Source: Nitrospirales bacterium
GTDB taxonomy: Bacteria > Nitrospirota > Nitrospiria > Nitrospirales > UBA8639
Direction of reading: 5' to 3'
Assembly (NCBI GenBank): GCA_029261305.1
Contig: JAJDBO010000196.1
Coordinates: 1-18,383, forward strand
Length of the DNA: 18,383 bases
The notes under the pieces were generated by a model. It saw nothing but the letters and a program-made list of their open reading frames with translations, was not told where the DNA came from and did no database searches. The position numbers and the translations under genes were made by a program. This document shows positions 1 to 6,321 of this stretch, piece by piece; within the stretch, counting starts at the first letter, position 1; every line of letters starts with the position of its first letter.

Positions 1-855
1 GAAGGGCATCAAGTTTCGGTGATCGATAATCTTGCAACGGGAAAACGCAAAAATGTCAATCGCGAAGCGGTCTTGTACAAACACGATATCTGCAGTTCTC
101 GACTGGACAGAATTTTTAAACGAGAACGCCCTGTGGTGATCGTGCATTTAGCGGCACAAATGAATGTGCGGAGATCAACCGAAGATCCGATGTTCGATGC
201 CAATGTCAATATTCTTGGGACGATAAACTTACTGCAGTTGGCGGTAAAATATGGAGTCAGAAAAGTCGTGTTTGCCTCTTCAGGAGGAGCGGTCTACGGG
301 GAGCAACATCAATTTCCAGCTCCTGAGAATCATCCCACGGCTCCACTTTCTCCCTATGGGATAAGTAAATTGTCCTGTGAGTTTTATCTTGAATACTTTC
401 GTCAAATGGCCGGGTTAGGCTTTACTGCTCTACGCTTTGGTAATGTATATGGCCCACGGCAAAATCCGGAAGGTGAAGCTGGGGTGATTGCCATTTTCAC
501 GCAACAATTGTTGAAGGGACAGCAGTCTCTGATCAATGGAAATGGATTGCAAACTCGGGATTATGTGTATGTTCGAGATGTGGTCGAGGCCGTCATGATC
601 GCTTCGGATCAGCAGGTGAATGGGATCTATAATGTCGGGACTGGGGAAGAGACCACAGTCAACGATATCTTTGAGCAGCTCAAAATACTCTCAAAAGTTG
701 AGTGCAAAGAGCTGCATGGGCCGGCAAAAAAGGGAGAGCAATTACGGAGTGTGCTGGATTGCTCAAAACTTACAGAAGAGGCTGGCTGGGAACCGACCGT
801 AACCCTGGCCGAGGGGCTAGCAGAAACGGTAGAGTATTTTCAAACAAAAAAGTAA
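1..855 (+). CDS. NAD-dependent epimerase/dehydratase, UDP-glucose 4-epimerase-like (5'-truncated by window edge)
   Basis: This is the C-terminal 284 residues of an extended short-chain dehydrogenase/reductase that probably epimerises a UDP-sugar for surface polysaccharide. The frame is open to base 1 with no credible start, and a GTG at 19 is only an internal valine codon, so the gene begins outside the window. The N-terminal glycine-rich NAD loop is therefore missing. Visible family marks are the HLAAQ strand end, the VFASSGGAVYGE segment holding the catalytic Ser/Thr region, and the Tyr-x-x-x-Lys catalytic pair in SPYGISK (Tyr codon at 355). The later RFGNVYGPRQ and NVGTGEE segments are typical of the GalE group. 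The reading frame closes with TAA at 853-855. It converges on the rhodanese gene and is not part of the dcw cluster. The substrate cannot be fixed from sequence alone; UDP-glucose/galactose or UDP-GlcNAc are the likely choices. Confidence 0.9.
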   Translation, partial: EGHQVSVIDNLATGKRKNVNREAVLYKHDICSSRLDRIFKRERPVVIVHLAAQMNVRRSTEDPMFDANVNILGTINLLQLAVKYGVRKVVFASSGGAVYGEQHQFPAPENHPTAPLSPYGISKLSCEFYLEYFRQMAGLGFTALRFGNVYGPRQNPEGEAGVIAIFTQQLLKGQQSLINGNGLQTRDYVYVRDVVEAVMIASDQQVNGIYNVGTGEETTVNDIFEQLKILSKVECKELHGPAKKGEQLRSVLDCSKLTEEAGWEPTVTLAEGLAETVEYFQTKK

Positions 856-870
856 TGGGTTTGTTTGATC

Positions 871-891
871 AGCCTATGGGCTAGTTTTCTT
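871..891 (+). terminator. possible weak terminator of the epimerase gene
   Basis: Sixteen bases after the epimerase stop codon, AGCC (871-874) and GGCT (879-882) can pair around a 4-base loop, followed after two bases by TTTTCTT. The stem is only four pairs, so intrinsic termination would be weak. A second, AT-rich stem of nine pairs (840-848 with 860-868, loop 849-859) overlaps the stop codon itself. The position between two convergent genes is where a terminator is expected, but neither hairpin is convincing alone. Confidence 0.3.
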
Positions 892-904
892 CCTCGTATG
901 GGAC

Positions 905-1228
905 CTATCGATATCGTGGAACTTCTGGGTCAACCTCAATAGACCATGCGTCAATTCCCCCTACGAGATTCTTGACATTGCTGAAGCCTTGTTGAAGGAG
1001 AAATCCAACGGCATCAGCACTTCGCATGCCTCGGTGGCATAGAGCCACAATTTCATCTTCAGTATTTAATTGGTCAAGCGAAGTGGGCAACGTGCCTAAG
1101 GGGATGAGTACGGAGCCTTCAATCTTTGCCATTGAGTATTCATGAGGTTCACGAACATCCAAGAGGAAAATTTTATCCCCTTTATCTAAGCGGTCCTTTA
1201 GATCTTTTACTGAAATAGCATAACTCAT
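905..1228 (-). CDS. single-domain rhodanese-like protein
   Basis: This 107-residue protein is one rhodanese domain with nothing added. It has the LLDVREPHEY segment typical of the family and the active-site loop CHRGMRS, with the catalytic cysteine at residue 64. Such proteins move sulfane sulfur between a donor such as thiosulfate or a persulfide carrier and an acceptor in the cytoplasm; the actual partners cannot be told from here. I chose the ATG at 1228 over an in-frame ATG at 1258. Only the former has a strong ribosome binding site (AAGGAGGG, complement of 1237-1244, 8 nt away), and the upstream ATG lies inside the predicted -10 box. The gene is monocistronic, convergent with the epimerase and divergent from asnS. 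There is no signal peptide. The domain call is firm; the biological role is open. Confidence 0.92.
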   Translation of the reverse strand: MSYAISVKDLKDRLDKGDKIFLLDVREPHEYSMAKIEGSVLIPLGTLPTSLDQLNTEDEIVALCHRGMRSADAVGFLLQQGFSNVKNLVGGIDAWSIEVDPEVPRYR

Positions 1229-1256
1229 AAATAGCGCCCTCCTTAAAGAATAGCCC

Positions 1257-1286
1257 ATGATAGTCTTGCGATTCCTATCGTGTCAA
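1257..1286 (-). promoter_or_regulatory. sigma70-type promoter of the rhodanese gene
   Basis: On the - strand a perfect TTGACA (complement of 1281-1286) is followed after 18 bases by TATCAT (complement of 1257-1262). Transcription would start near 1250, leaving a leader of about 22 nt that contains the AAGGAGGG ribosome binding site and leads to the ATG at 1228. The arrangement supports the shorter gene start. Confidence 0.7.
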
Positions 1287-1452
1287 TTCAGGGAACGTGG
1301 CCTGTGGGGGCAATTGGAAAAAACGAAGATCGCAGGAGGGAAATGTTCATGTCCTCTTGCAATCTGGCGAAGGGTTTCGTAGCGTAGGCACCCGTGTATG
1401 CCAACCACCAAAGTTTTTCCCCATTCGTACAATCTATTTTTTTGAAATAACC

Positions 1453-2748
1453 ATGCCATCCCCAGTTTCACTTTCACAGATTGCAGAGTTTAACGAAAAA
1501 GAAATCCAAATTCGTGGTTGGGTCAGGCGCCATCGTTCCAAGGGCAAGCTCCAATTTCTGACCATTCGAGACGGGGCCGGAGAATTACAGGCTATCCTGA
1601 GTAAAGCCGATATGGACGAGGAGCAGTTTAAGGCTGCCTCTCATCTCACACAGGAGTCTTCTATTGAGGTCACGGGTAAAGTTCGGGCTGATGAACGTGC
1701 ACCAAGCGGGTATGAGTTAGACGTCTCTCACATTCGTATCATTCATTTTGCCGAGGAATTCCCCATCCAACCTAAGGAGCATGGCACTGGGTTTTTGATG
1801 GACCATCGTCATCTGTGGCTTCGGTCGAGCCGGCAACAGGCTATCCTCAAAATTCGTCATGAAATTATCAAAGCCTGTCGAGATTTTTTTGATGATCGTG
1901 ACTTTGTGTTAGTGGACACCCCAATCTTTACCCCGAATGCTTGTGAGGGAACCACCACCTTATTTCAAACCCAGTATTTCGAAGAGACGGCCTATCTCGC
2001 GCAAAGTGGCCAACTATACGGGGAAGCTGCAGCTGCGGCTTTTGGGAAAATCTATTGCTTTGGCCCGACCTTTCGCGCGGAGAAATCTAAGACTCGTCGC
2101 CATTTGATGGAATTTTGGATGGTTGAGCCTGAAGTGGCCTTTGCTGAATTGCCAGATGTCATGGAGTTGGCCGAAGACTTTTTGGTGATGATTGTTCAGC
2201 GGGTGTTAGAAAAACGACAAGAAGAGCTCAAAGTGTTGGAGCGCGATGTGTCAAAGCTTGAAGCCATCACACCTCCCTTCCCTCGGTTGACGTATGGGGA
2301 GGCGATAGTGCGTTTGAAAAACAGTGGTTCTGAAATTCAGGAGGGGGGCGACTTTGGTGCTGAGGACGAAACGATTTTGTCCAACGAACATCAAAAGCCA
2401 TTGATCGTGCATCGATACCCGTCGGCCATCAAAGCCTTTTATATGGAATCAGATCCTGAACAACCCGATCTTGCGCTATGCATGGATGTGCTCGCTCCCG
2501 AAGGGTATGGCGAAATTATTGGCGGTGGGCAGCGCGTGCATGACTATGAAAAATTGGCGTCTCGTTTAAAAGAGCACCAGCTCTCCGAAGACGCCTTCAA
2601 ATGGTATTTGGATTTACGGCGATATGGATCGGTTCCTCATGCCGGATTTGGTATGGGCATCGAACGAGCCGTTGCCTGGATTTGCGGACTCGATCACGTA
2701 CGAGAAACAATTCCTTTTCCCAGAATGCTCTACCGTCTTTACCCTTGA
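1453..2748 (+). CDS. asnS: asparaginyl-tRNA synthetase
   Basis: A 431-residue class II synthetase that charges tRNA-Asn with asparagine. The N-terminal OB fold ([19 protein letters not shown]) binds the anticodon. The catalytic core shows motif 2 as [17 protein letters not shown], the AsnRS form rather than the AspRS form, and motif 3 as [13 protein letters not shown]. The protein ends in [11 protein letters not shown], as AsnRS proteins do. Length matches the compact bacterial type. The frame is open 52 codons further upstream, but that part resembles nothing in the family, so I start at the ATG that begins [10 protein letters not shown]. No Shine-Dalgarno sequence precedes this ATG. A TACAAT at 1428-1433 could be a -10 box giving a very short leader, though no good -35 accompanies it. 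A dedicated AsnRS suggests direct charging of tRNA-Asn, although a GatCAB route elsewhere cannot be excluded. Confidence 0.95.
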   Translation: MPSPVSLSQIAEFNEKEIQIRGWVRRHRSKGKLQFLTIRDGAGELQAILSKADMDEEQFKAASHLTQESSIEVTGKVRADERAPSGYELDVSHIRIIHFAEEFPIQPKEHGTGFLMDHRHLWLRSSRQQAILKIRHEIIKACRDFFDDRDFVLVDTPIFTPNACEGTTTLFQTQYFEETAYLAQSGQLYGEAAAAAFGKIYCFGPTFRAEKSKTRRHLMEFWMVEPEVAFAELPDVMELAEDFLVMIVQRVLEKRQEELKVLERDVSKLEAITPPFPRLTYGEAIVRLKNSGSEIQEGGDFGAEDETILSNEHQKPLIVHRYPSAIKAFYMESDPEQPDLALCMDVLAPEGYGEIIGGGQRVHDYEKLASRLKEHQLSEDAFKWYLDLRRYGSVPHAGFGMGIERAVAWICGLDHVRETIPFPRMLYRLYP

Positions 2749-3184
2749 TTCGCCGACCTCCTCCAAAGTTTGATCCCCTGTAGCCGCATGCTGCCTCTTG
2801 CATGTGTCCATGGCCATGATGAGGCATGAAGGCAGTGTCTCCGACGTAGGTTTTGGAAAAAATTTAACATTTAGTCATGACCAAGCCATACACTTTTCTG
2901 TGTGTGGTTCGTTAAATTTGAAGCCATCTTGGATTTCGTTTGGGAGACGAGGAATATTTTTAGCAGGGTTTCGCCCCTGGAGAGGAGCCCCTTTTGTTTC
3001 GGCAAAATGACCTCGTCGTGTGGGGGGGGCGACACCTCATATCAAAATAAAAATTTGGCTATTCCTGCTTTGCCCCAAAAAAGAAGCCGACCACTTAAGG
3101 TATCTCATCCAATTTTCCACAAGATGTCGTGGTTCATTACTTAGAGCATCCCACATTTACACATCACTAAGTGCTTGATTTTGC
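2749..3184. other. long non-coding stretch between asnS and the dcw promoter
   Basis: No reading frame here looks like a gene; two short open frames (from 2798 and 2902) have no ribosome binding site and odd composition. In order it holds: a CTGCCT...AGGCAG inverted repeat after asnS without a T-run; a composite hairpin (2860-2919); a CAGGG/CCCTG stem (2964-2979) and a TTTTG/CAAAA stem in the 2990s-3000s; a run of eight G (3022-3029) between GTCG and CGAC; and an ACTTAG (3139-3144)/CTAAGT (3167-3172) inverted repeat near the -35 box. No mraZ gene or recognisable remnant is present, although many bacteria have it at this place. I see no clear intrinsic terminator for asnS. Confidence 0.7.
2860..2919. 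other. composite inverted repeat / hairpin
   Basis: AAATTTAAC (2860-2868) is the exact complement of GTTAAATTT (2911-2919). Nested inside, CCATACAC (2886-2893) pairs with GTGTGTGG (2900-2907) with one G-T pair around a six-base loop. The two stems are separated by 17 bases on the left and three on the right. Read on the - strand the outer arm continues into a run of six T, as in a terminator, but no - strand gene lies upstream of it. It could be a structured leader piece, a terminator-like element or the remains of a small inverted-repeat element. Confidence 0.5.
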
Positions 3185-3212
3185 TTGACAAGAAAAGGAA
3201 TAGCGCTATACT
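3185..3212 (+). promoter_or_regulatory. main promoter of the dcw cluster
   Basis: A perfect TTGACA (3185-3190), a 16-base spacer and TATACT (3207-3212) form a near-consensus sigma70 promoter. The start point would be about 3219, giving a leader of about 27 nt before the rsmH ATG at 3246. It is the strongest promoter-like sequence I found in the window and lies directly before the long run of co-directional genes, so it probably drives much or all of it. Confidence 0.85.
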
Positions 3213-3222
3213 GCCCATTATG

Positions 3223-3258
3223 TGGGTAGAAGTGGGAAGGAATGGATGACTGGTGGGG
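3223..3258 (+). promoter_or_regulatory. TGGG direct repeats resembling MraZ boxes
   Basis: TGGGT at 3223, TGGGA at 3233, a degenerate TGGAT at 3243 and TGGGG at 3254 follow one another with a period of 10, 10 and 11 bases, just downstream of the predicted transcription start. The MraZ repressor of the dcw cluster in E. coli is known to bind direct TGGGN repeats with 5-base spacers near the cluster promoter. The spacing here matches well. However, the repeats overlap the rsmH ribosome binding site and first codons, both naturally G-rich, and mraZ is not next door. The call is therefore tentative. Confidence 0.4.
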
Positions 3259-4199
3259 GAGAGCTGAAGAATCTCGGTCACATTCCTGTTTTAGCAGACG
3301 AGGTTGTCTATTGGTTACAGCCAAAACCCAACAAATATTACGTGGATTGTACGCTTGGTCTTGGGGGAACCTCAGCCAGGATTCTTCAAGCGTGCGGGGA
3401 GACTGGTCGGCTCATTGCTATCGACCAAGATTTTCATGCCATTGAAATGGCTCGTGAAACACTCAGTCCCTATGCAGACAATATTTCGTTTCACTGTGGG
3501 AACTTTCACGATCTTGGTTCAATTTTAGATTCTGAGGGAATTCAGCATGTCGATGGAATATTGTTTGATCTCGGCATTTCATCGGCGCAATTAGGCGATG
3601 CCGAACGAGGTTTTAGTTTTCAAGAGGATGGTCCTTTAGATATGCGGATGAATCCTTCCCAAGATGTGACGGCAGGAGAGTTGGTCAATCGAATGCCTGA
3701 AACAGAATTGGCCAATGTGATTTTTGAATTTGGAGAAGAGCGTCTCTCTCGACGGATTGCCAGGGCGATTGTGAGAGAGCGAGCCAATGCTCCACTTCGT
3801 ACTACATCGGAATTAGCGTCAGTCATTCAACGATCAGTTCCTCCAGCCTATCGACATGGGCGTCTTCATCCGGCAACGCGAACGTTCCAGGCGCTGAGAA
3901 TTGCGGTGAATAACGAACTTGCCGTCATTACGCCCGCATTACATGAGGCCGTTGATCGCTTATCGCCAGGTGGACGTGTCTGTGTGATTTCATTCCATTC
4001 ATTAGAAGACCGTCTTGTGAAATATACGTTTCGGGATCTTGCTCAAGAGTCTGACAAGGGGGTGAGGATTCTCACCAAAAAACCATGTGTCGCATCCGAC
4101 GAAGAGAGAAAGCTAAATCCGCGAGCCCGAAGCGCAAAATTGAGAGTAATTGAAAAGGTCGAAGAATCTGATGAGCTTCTAGATGGAGTAGTGCTGTGA
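3246..4199 (+). CDS. rsmH: 16S rRNA (cytosine-1402-N4)-methyltransferase RsmH
   Basis: A 317-residue SAM-dependent enzyme (also called MraW) that methylates N4 of C1402 in the decoding centre of 16S rRNA. It begins with the conserved HIPVLADEV. SAM-binding motif I appears as YVDCTLGLGGTS (a Cys where Gly is usual in DGT), followed by the IAIDQD strand. Further marks are LFDLGISSAQL, GPLDMRMNP, HPATRTFQALRIAVN and the VISFHSLEDRLVK block near residue 255. A GTG at 3222 is in frame but sits only about 3 nt after the predicted transcription start. The ATG at 3246 has GGGAAGGA just upstream (3234-3241), so I use it; spacing is a little short. It is the first gene of the dcw transcript, and its TGA shares one base with the ATG of ftsL. 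Confidence 0.95.
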   Translation: MTGGGELKNLGHIPVLADEVVYWLQPKPNKYYVDCTLGLGGTSARILQACGETGRLIAIDQDFHAIEMARETLSPYADNISFHCGNFHDLGSILDSEGIQHVDGILFDLGISSAQLGDAERGFSFQEDGPLDMRMNPSQDVTAGELVNRMPETELANVIFEFGEERLSRRIARAIVRERANAPLRTTSELASVIQRSVPPAYRHGRLHPATRTFQALRIAVNNELAVITPALHEAVDRLSPGGRVCVISFHSLEDRLVKYTFRDLAQESDKGVRILTKKPCVASDEERKLNPRARSAKLRVIEKVEESDELLDGVVL

Positions 4200-4543
4200 T
4201 GAAGGGGGCCTTTTATGTTTTTTTGATTATTGGCCTGAGCGCAACCTTTTTATTTTATGTCTGGGGGAAAGTTGATGTGGTTCGAGTGGGTTATGAACTC
4301 GACCAACGTTCCAAAGACAAAAAATATTTGGAGCAGGAGCATGATCGTCTGCAAATTACCTTTTCCCAATTGACGGCGTCGGACCGTATTGCCAAGGAGG
4401 CATCTTCGCAATTGAATATGAAACCACCAGGTCCAGGTCAGGTGATTCTTGTGTCTGAAAATGGTCGGCAAGACAAGAATCAGCCGCAAGGCTTGGAGCC
4501 GCTTCGGGTGGCCCAACATAAGGTTTCGATGAGGATGCAATGA
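4199..4543 (+). CDS. ftsL: cell division protein FtsL
   Basis: A 114-residue bitopic membrane protein of the divisome. A single transmembrane helix spans about residues 4-22, after a very short cytoplasmic tail. A charged heptad-like stretch at about 30-60 (with KKYLEQEHDRLQ) is the coiled coil that pairs with FtsB. The segment DRIAKEASSQLNMKPPGPGQV is close to the conserved end of the FtsL periplasmic domain. FtsL with FtsB and FtsQ controls FtsW/FtsI at the septum. FtsL proteins diverge fast, so the call rests on topology, this motif and position between rsmH and ftsI. The ATG overlaps the rsmH stop as TGATG, with GGAG at 4185-4188 ten bases before; an in-frame GTG at 4196 is the alternative. 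The tail after residue 88 is polar and looks disordered. Confidence 0.85.
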   Translation: MKGAFYVFLIIGLSATFLFYVWGKVDVVRVGYELDQRSKDKKYLEQEHDRLQITFSQLTASDRIAKEASSQLNMKPPGPGQVILVSENGRQDKNQPQGLEPLRVAQHKVSMRMQ

Positions 4544-6321
4544 TGATGTTTGATCGGCAGGAACAGAGTGAACAGTCCAATCCTGGAAGGCGAGCCGGGT
4601 TGTGCCTGTTGTTTCTCTTGGGATTTTTAGTCGTGTTGCTTCGACTCTTTGACCTGCACATTTTGCAGGCGGAAACGATGACGAAAAAAGCAAATCGTCA
4701 GCATCACAAAACCATTACGCTCAATTCAAACCGTGGTGCGATTTTGGATAGTCAAGGCAGAGCGCTTGCGCTCAATTTGGACGTACCTTCGGTGTACGCG
4801 TCCCCGGTGTCCGTGAAAAGTCCCCGGGCAGCGGCCAAGCGGTTATCTAAAGTCTTGGGCGTCTCTCATCCAGAATTGGAGCAGCGTCTACGAGGCAATC
4901 GCGAATTTGTATGGCTTCAACGAAAGATTGATTCCAAATACGCGACGCAAGTGGAAGCACTGTCTATCCCCGGTATTAGTTTGTTGAAGGAAAAAAGACG
5001 GTTTTATCCAAAAGGCACTCTCTTGGCGCATGTCTTGGGATTTGCGGGAATGGACAGTCAGGGGCTGGAAGGGTTGGAAGTCGGATACGAACAATACCTT
5101 CAAGGGCAAGCTCGAAAAGTGCTCTTGCATAGAGATGCGTTTGGCCGTGTGATTTTCCCAGAAAATCAGCAGGACTCAGAAACACTTTCCGGACATACCA
5201 TTCATCTCACCATCGATGAAGTGATTCAATATATGGCGGAGCATGCACTGGAGTCGGCCGTGAAAAAAACTCGTGCCCGGGGCGGCGCCATTCTAGTGAT
5301 GGATCCCAAAACTGGGGGGATTTTGGCTTGGACGCTTCGCCCCACCTTTGATCCCAATCATGTAAAAATGCTTTCACCGGGGCAATGGAGAAATCGAGCG
5401 GTCACCGATCCCTATGAGCCTGGATCGACGATGAAAATTGTTTTGGCCGCAGCAGCCTTGGAAGAAGGCTATGTAGACCCGGAAACCCTGATCTATGCTG
5501 GAAATGGACAGATGCCTATTAGTGGGACGGTCATCCATGATCATGAAAAAGCGAGTTGGCTCACCTTTCGGGAAGCCATTCAGCAGTCGAGTAATGTGGC
5601 GGCGGCAAAGACCGCTATGGGCTTAGGGAAAGATCGCATGTATCGGTACCTTCGCGAATTTGGATTTGGCGAAAAAACTGGAATCGATTTGCCGGGCGAA
5701 TCAATTGGGATTTTGAGAAAACCTGAGCAATGGGGATCGCGGACTTTAGCATCTGTCGCGATGGGTCAAGAAATCGCAGTGACGCCACTTCAATTGGTCA
5801 CGGCTGTCTCGGTCATCGCCAACGGTGGGTCCCTGATGACGCCCTTTATTGTCGAGCATGTCCACACCACTCAGGGTGACAATGTCTGGAGCCGGGCGCC
5901 CGAAACGCGTCGTCGTCCTATTCGCTATGAAACTGCTCAAACTCTGGCGTCGATTTTAGAGAACGTCGTGGAGCAAGGGACGGGGCGAGCGGCAAGTATT
6001 CTCGGTTATCGGGTGGCAGGGAAAACCGGGACTGCGCAAAAGGTGGATCCAGAAACCAAAACGTATTCCTCGACCAAATTCATTGGCTCGTTTGTGGGGT
6101 TTGCCCCAGTGGAAGATCCTCGGTTCGCGATGTTGGTAGTCATTGATGAGCCTCAAGTGCCAGCATGGGGTGCAACAGTTGCGGCGCCAGTGTTTCGGGA
6201 AGTTGGGGCGCAGGTTCTTCGTCATCTGAAAATTCCGCCGCAACGTGGCGTGGATGTGCAAGTTGCCGCGGTCGGGAATGCGAGTGCTTCAATGATTGAT
6301 CCTGCTCATGTATCGGAATGA
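4540..6321 (+). CDS. ftsI: peptidoglycan transpeptidase FtsI (penicillin-binding protein 3, class B)
   Basis: This 593-residue class B PBP crosslinks septal peptidoglycan together with FtsW. A cytoplasmic tail of about 18 residues and a helix at about 19-38 anchor it. The dimerisation/pedestal domain follows (NSNRGAILDSQGRALA at about 62-77). The transpeptidase domain has all three penicillin-binding motifs: the nucleophile in STMK (Ser296, Lys299), SSN (350-352) and KTG (495-497). There is no C-terminal PASTA domain, unlike the sporulation or actinobacterial types. The start is one of three consecutive ATG codons. The first (4540) overlaps the ftsL stop as ATGA and has GAGG at 4531-4534; the second and third give nearly the same protein. 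Overlap with both neighbours points to translational coupling. Confidence 0.95.
   Translation: MMMFDRQEQSEQSNPGRRAGLCLLFLLGFLVVLLRLFDLHILQAETMTKKANRQHHKTITLNSNRGAILDSQGRALALNLDVPSVYASPVSVKSPRAAAKRLSKVLGVSHPELEQRLRGNREFVWLQRKIDSKYATQVEALSIPGISLLKEKRRFYPKGTLLAHVLGFAGMDSQGLEGLEVGYEQYLQGQARKVLLHRDAFGRVIFPENQQDSETLSGHTIHLTIDEVIQYMAEHALESAVKKTRARGGAILVMDPKTGGILAWTLRPTFDPNHVKMLSPGQWRNRAVTDPYEPGSTMKIVLAAAALEEGYVDPETLIYAGNGQMPISGTVIHDHEKASWLTFREAIQQSSNVAAAKTAMGLGKDRMYRYLREFGFGEKTGIDLPGESIGILRKPEQWGSRTLASVAMGQEIAVTPLQLVTAVSVIANGGSLMTPFIVEHVHTTQGDNVWSRAPETRRRPIRYETAQTLASILENVVEQGTGRAASILGYRVAGKTGTAQKVDPETKTYSSTKFIGSFVGFAPVEDPRFAMLVVIDEPQVPAWGATVAAPVFREVGAQVLRHLKIPPQRGVDVQVAAVGNASASMIDPAHVSE

Noticed and set aside
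1297..1452. N-terminal extension of asnS by 52 codons
   Set aside because: The frame is open, but the peptide matches no AsnRS feature. The OB fold begins normally soon after the ATG at 1453, and the extension would run through probable promoter DNA.
1283..1477. 64-codon reading frame on the - strand upstream of the rhodanese gene
   Set aside because: It overlaps the asnS start, ends inside the rhodanese -35 box, has no ribosome binding site and no recognisable domain. It is most likely chance.
2798..3144. Two overlapping open frames (70 and 80 codons) in the asnS-rsmH spacer as small genes or mraZ remnants
   Set aside because: Neither has a ribosome binding site or any MraZ-like sequence, and they run through the inverted repeats and the G-run, which look non-coding.
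3222..3245. GTG start for rsmH at 3222, possibly as a leaderless mRNA
   Set aside because: It would start about 3 nt from the predicted transcription start and adds eight residues not typical of RsmH, while the ATG at 3246 has GGGAAGGA upstream. It cannot be fully excluded.
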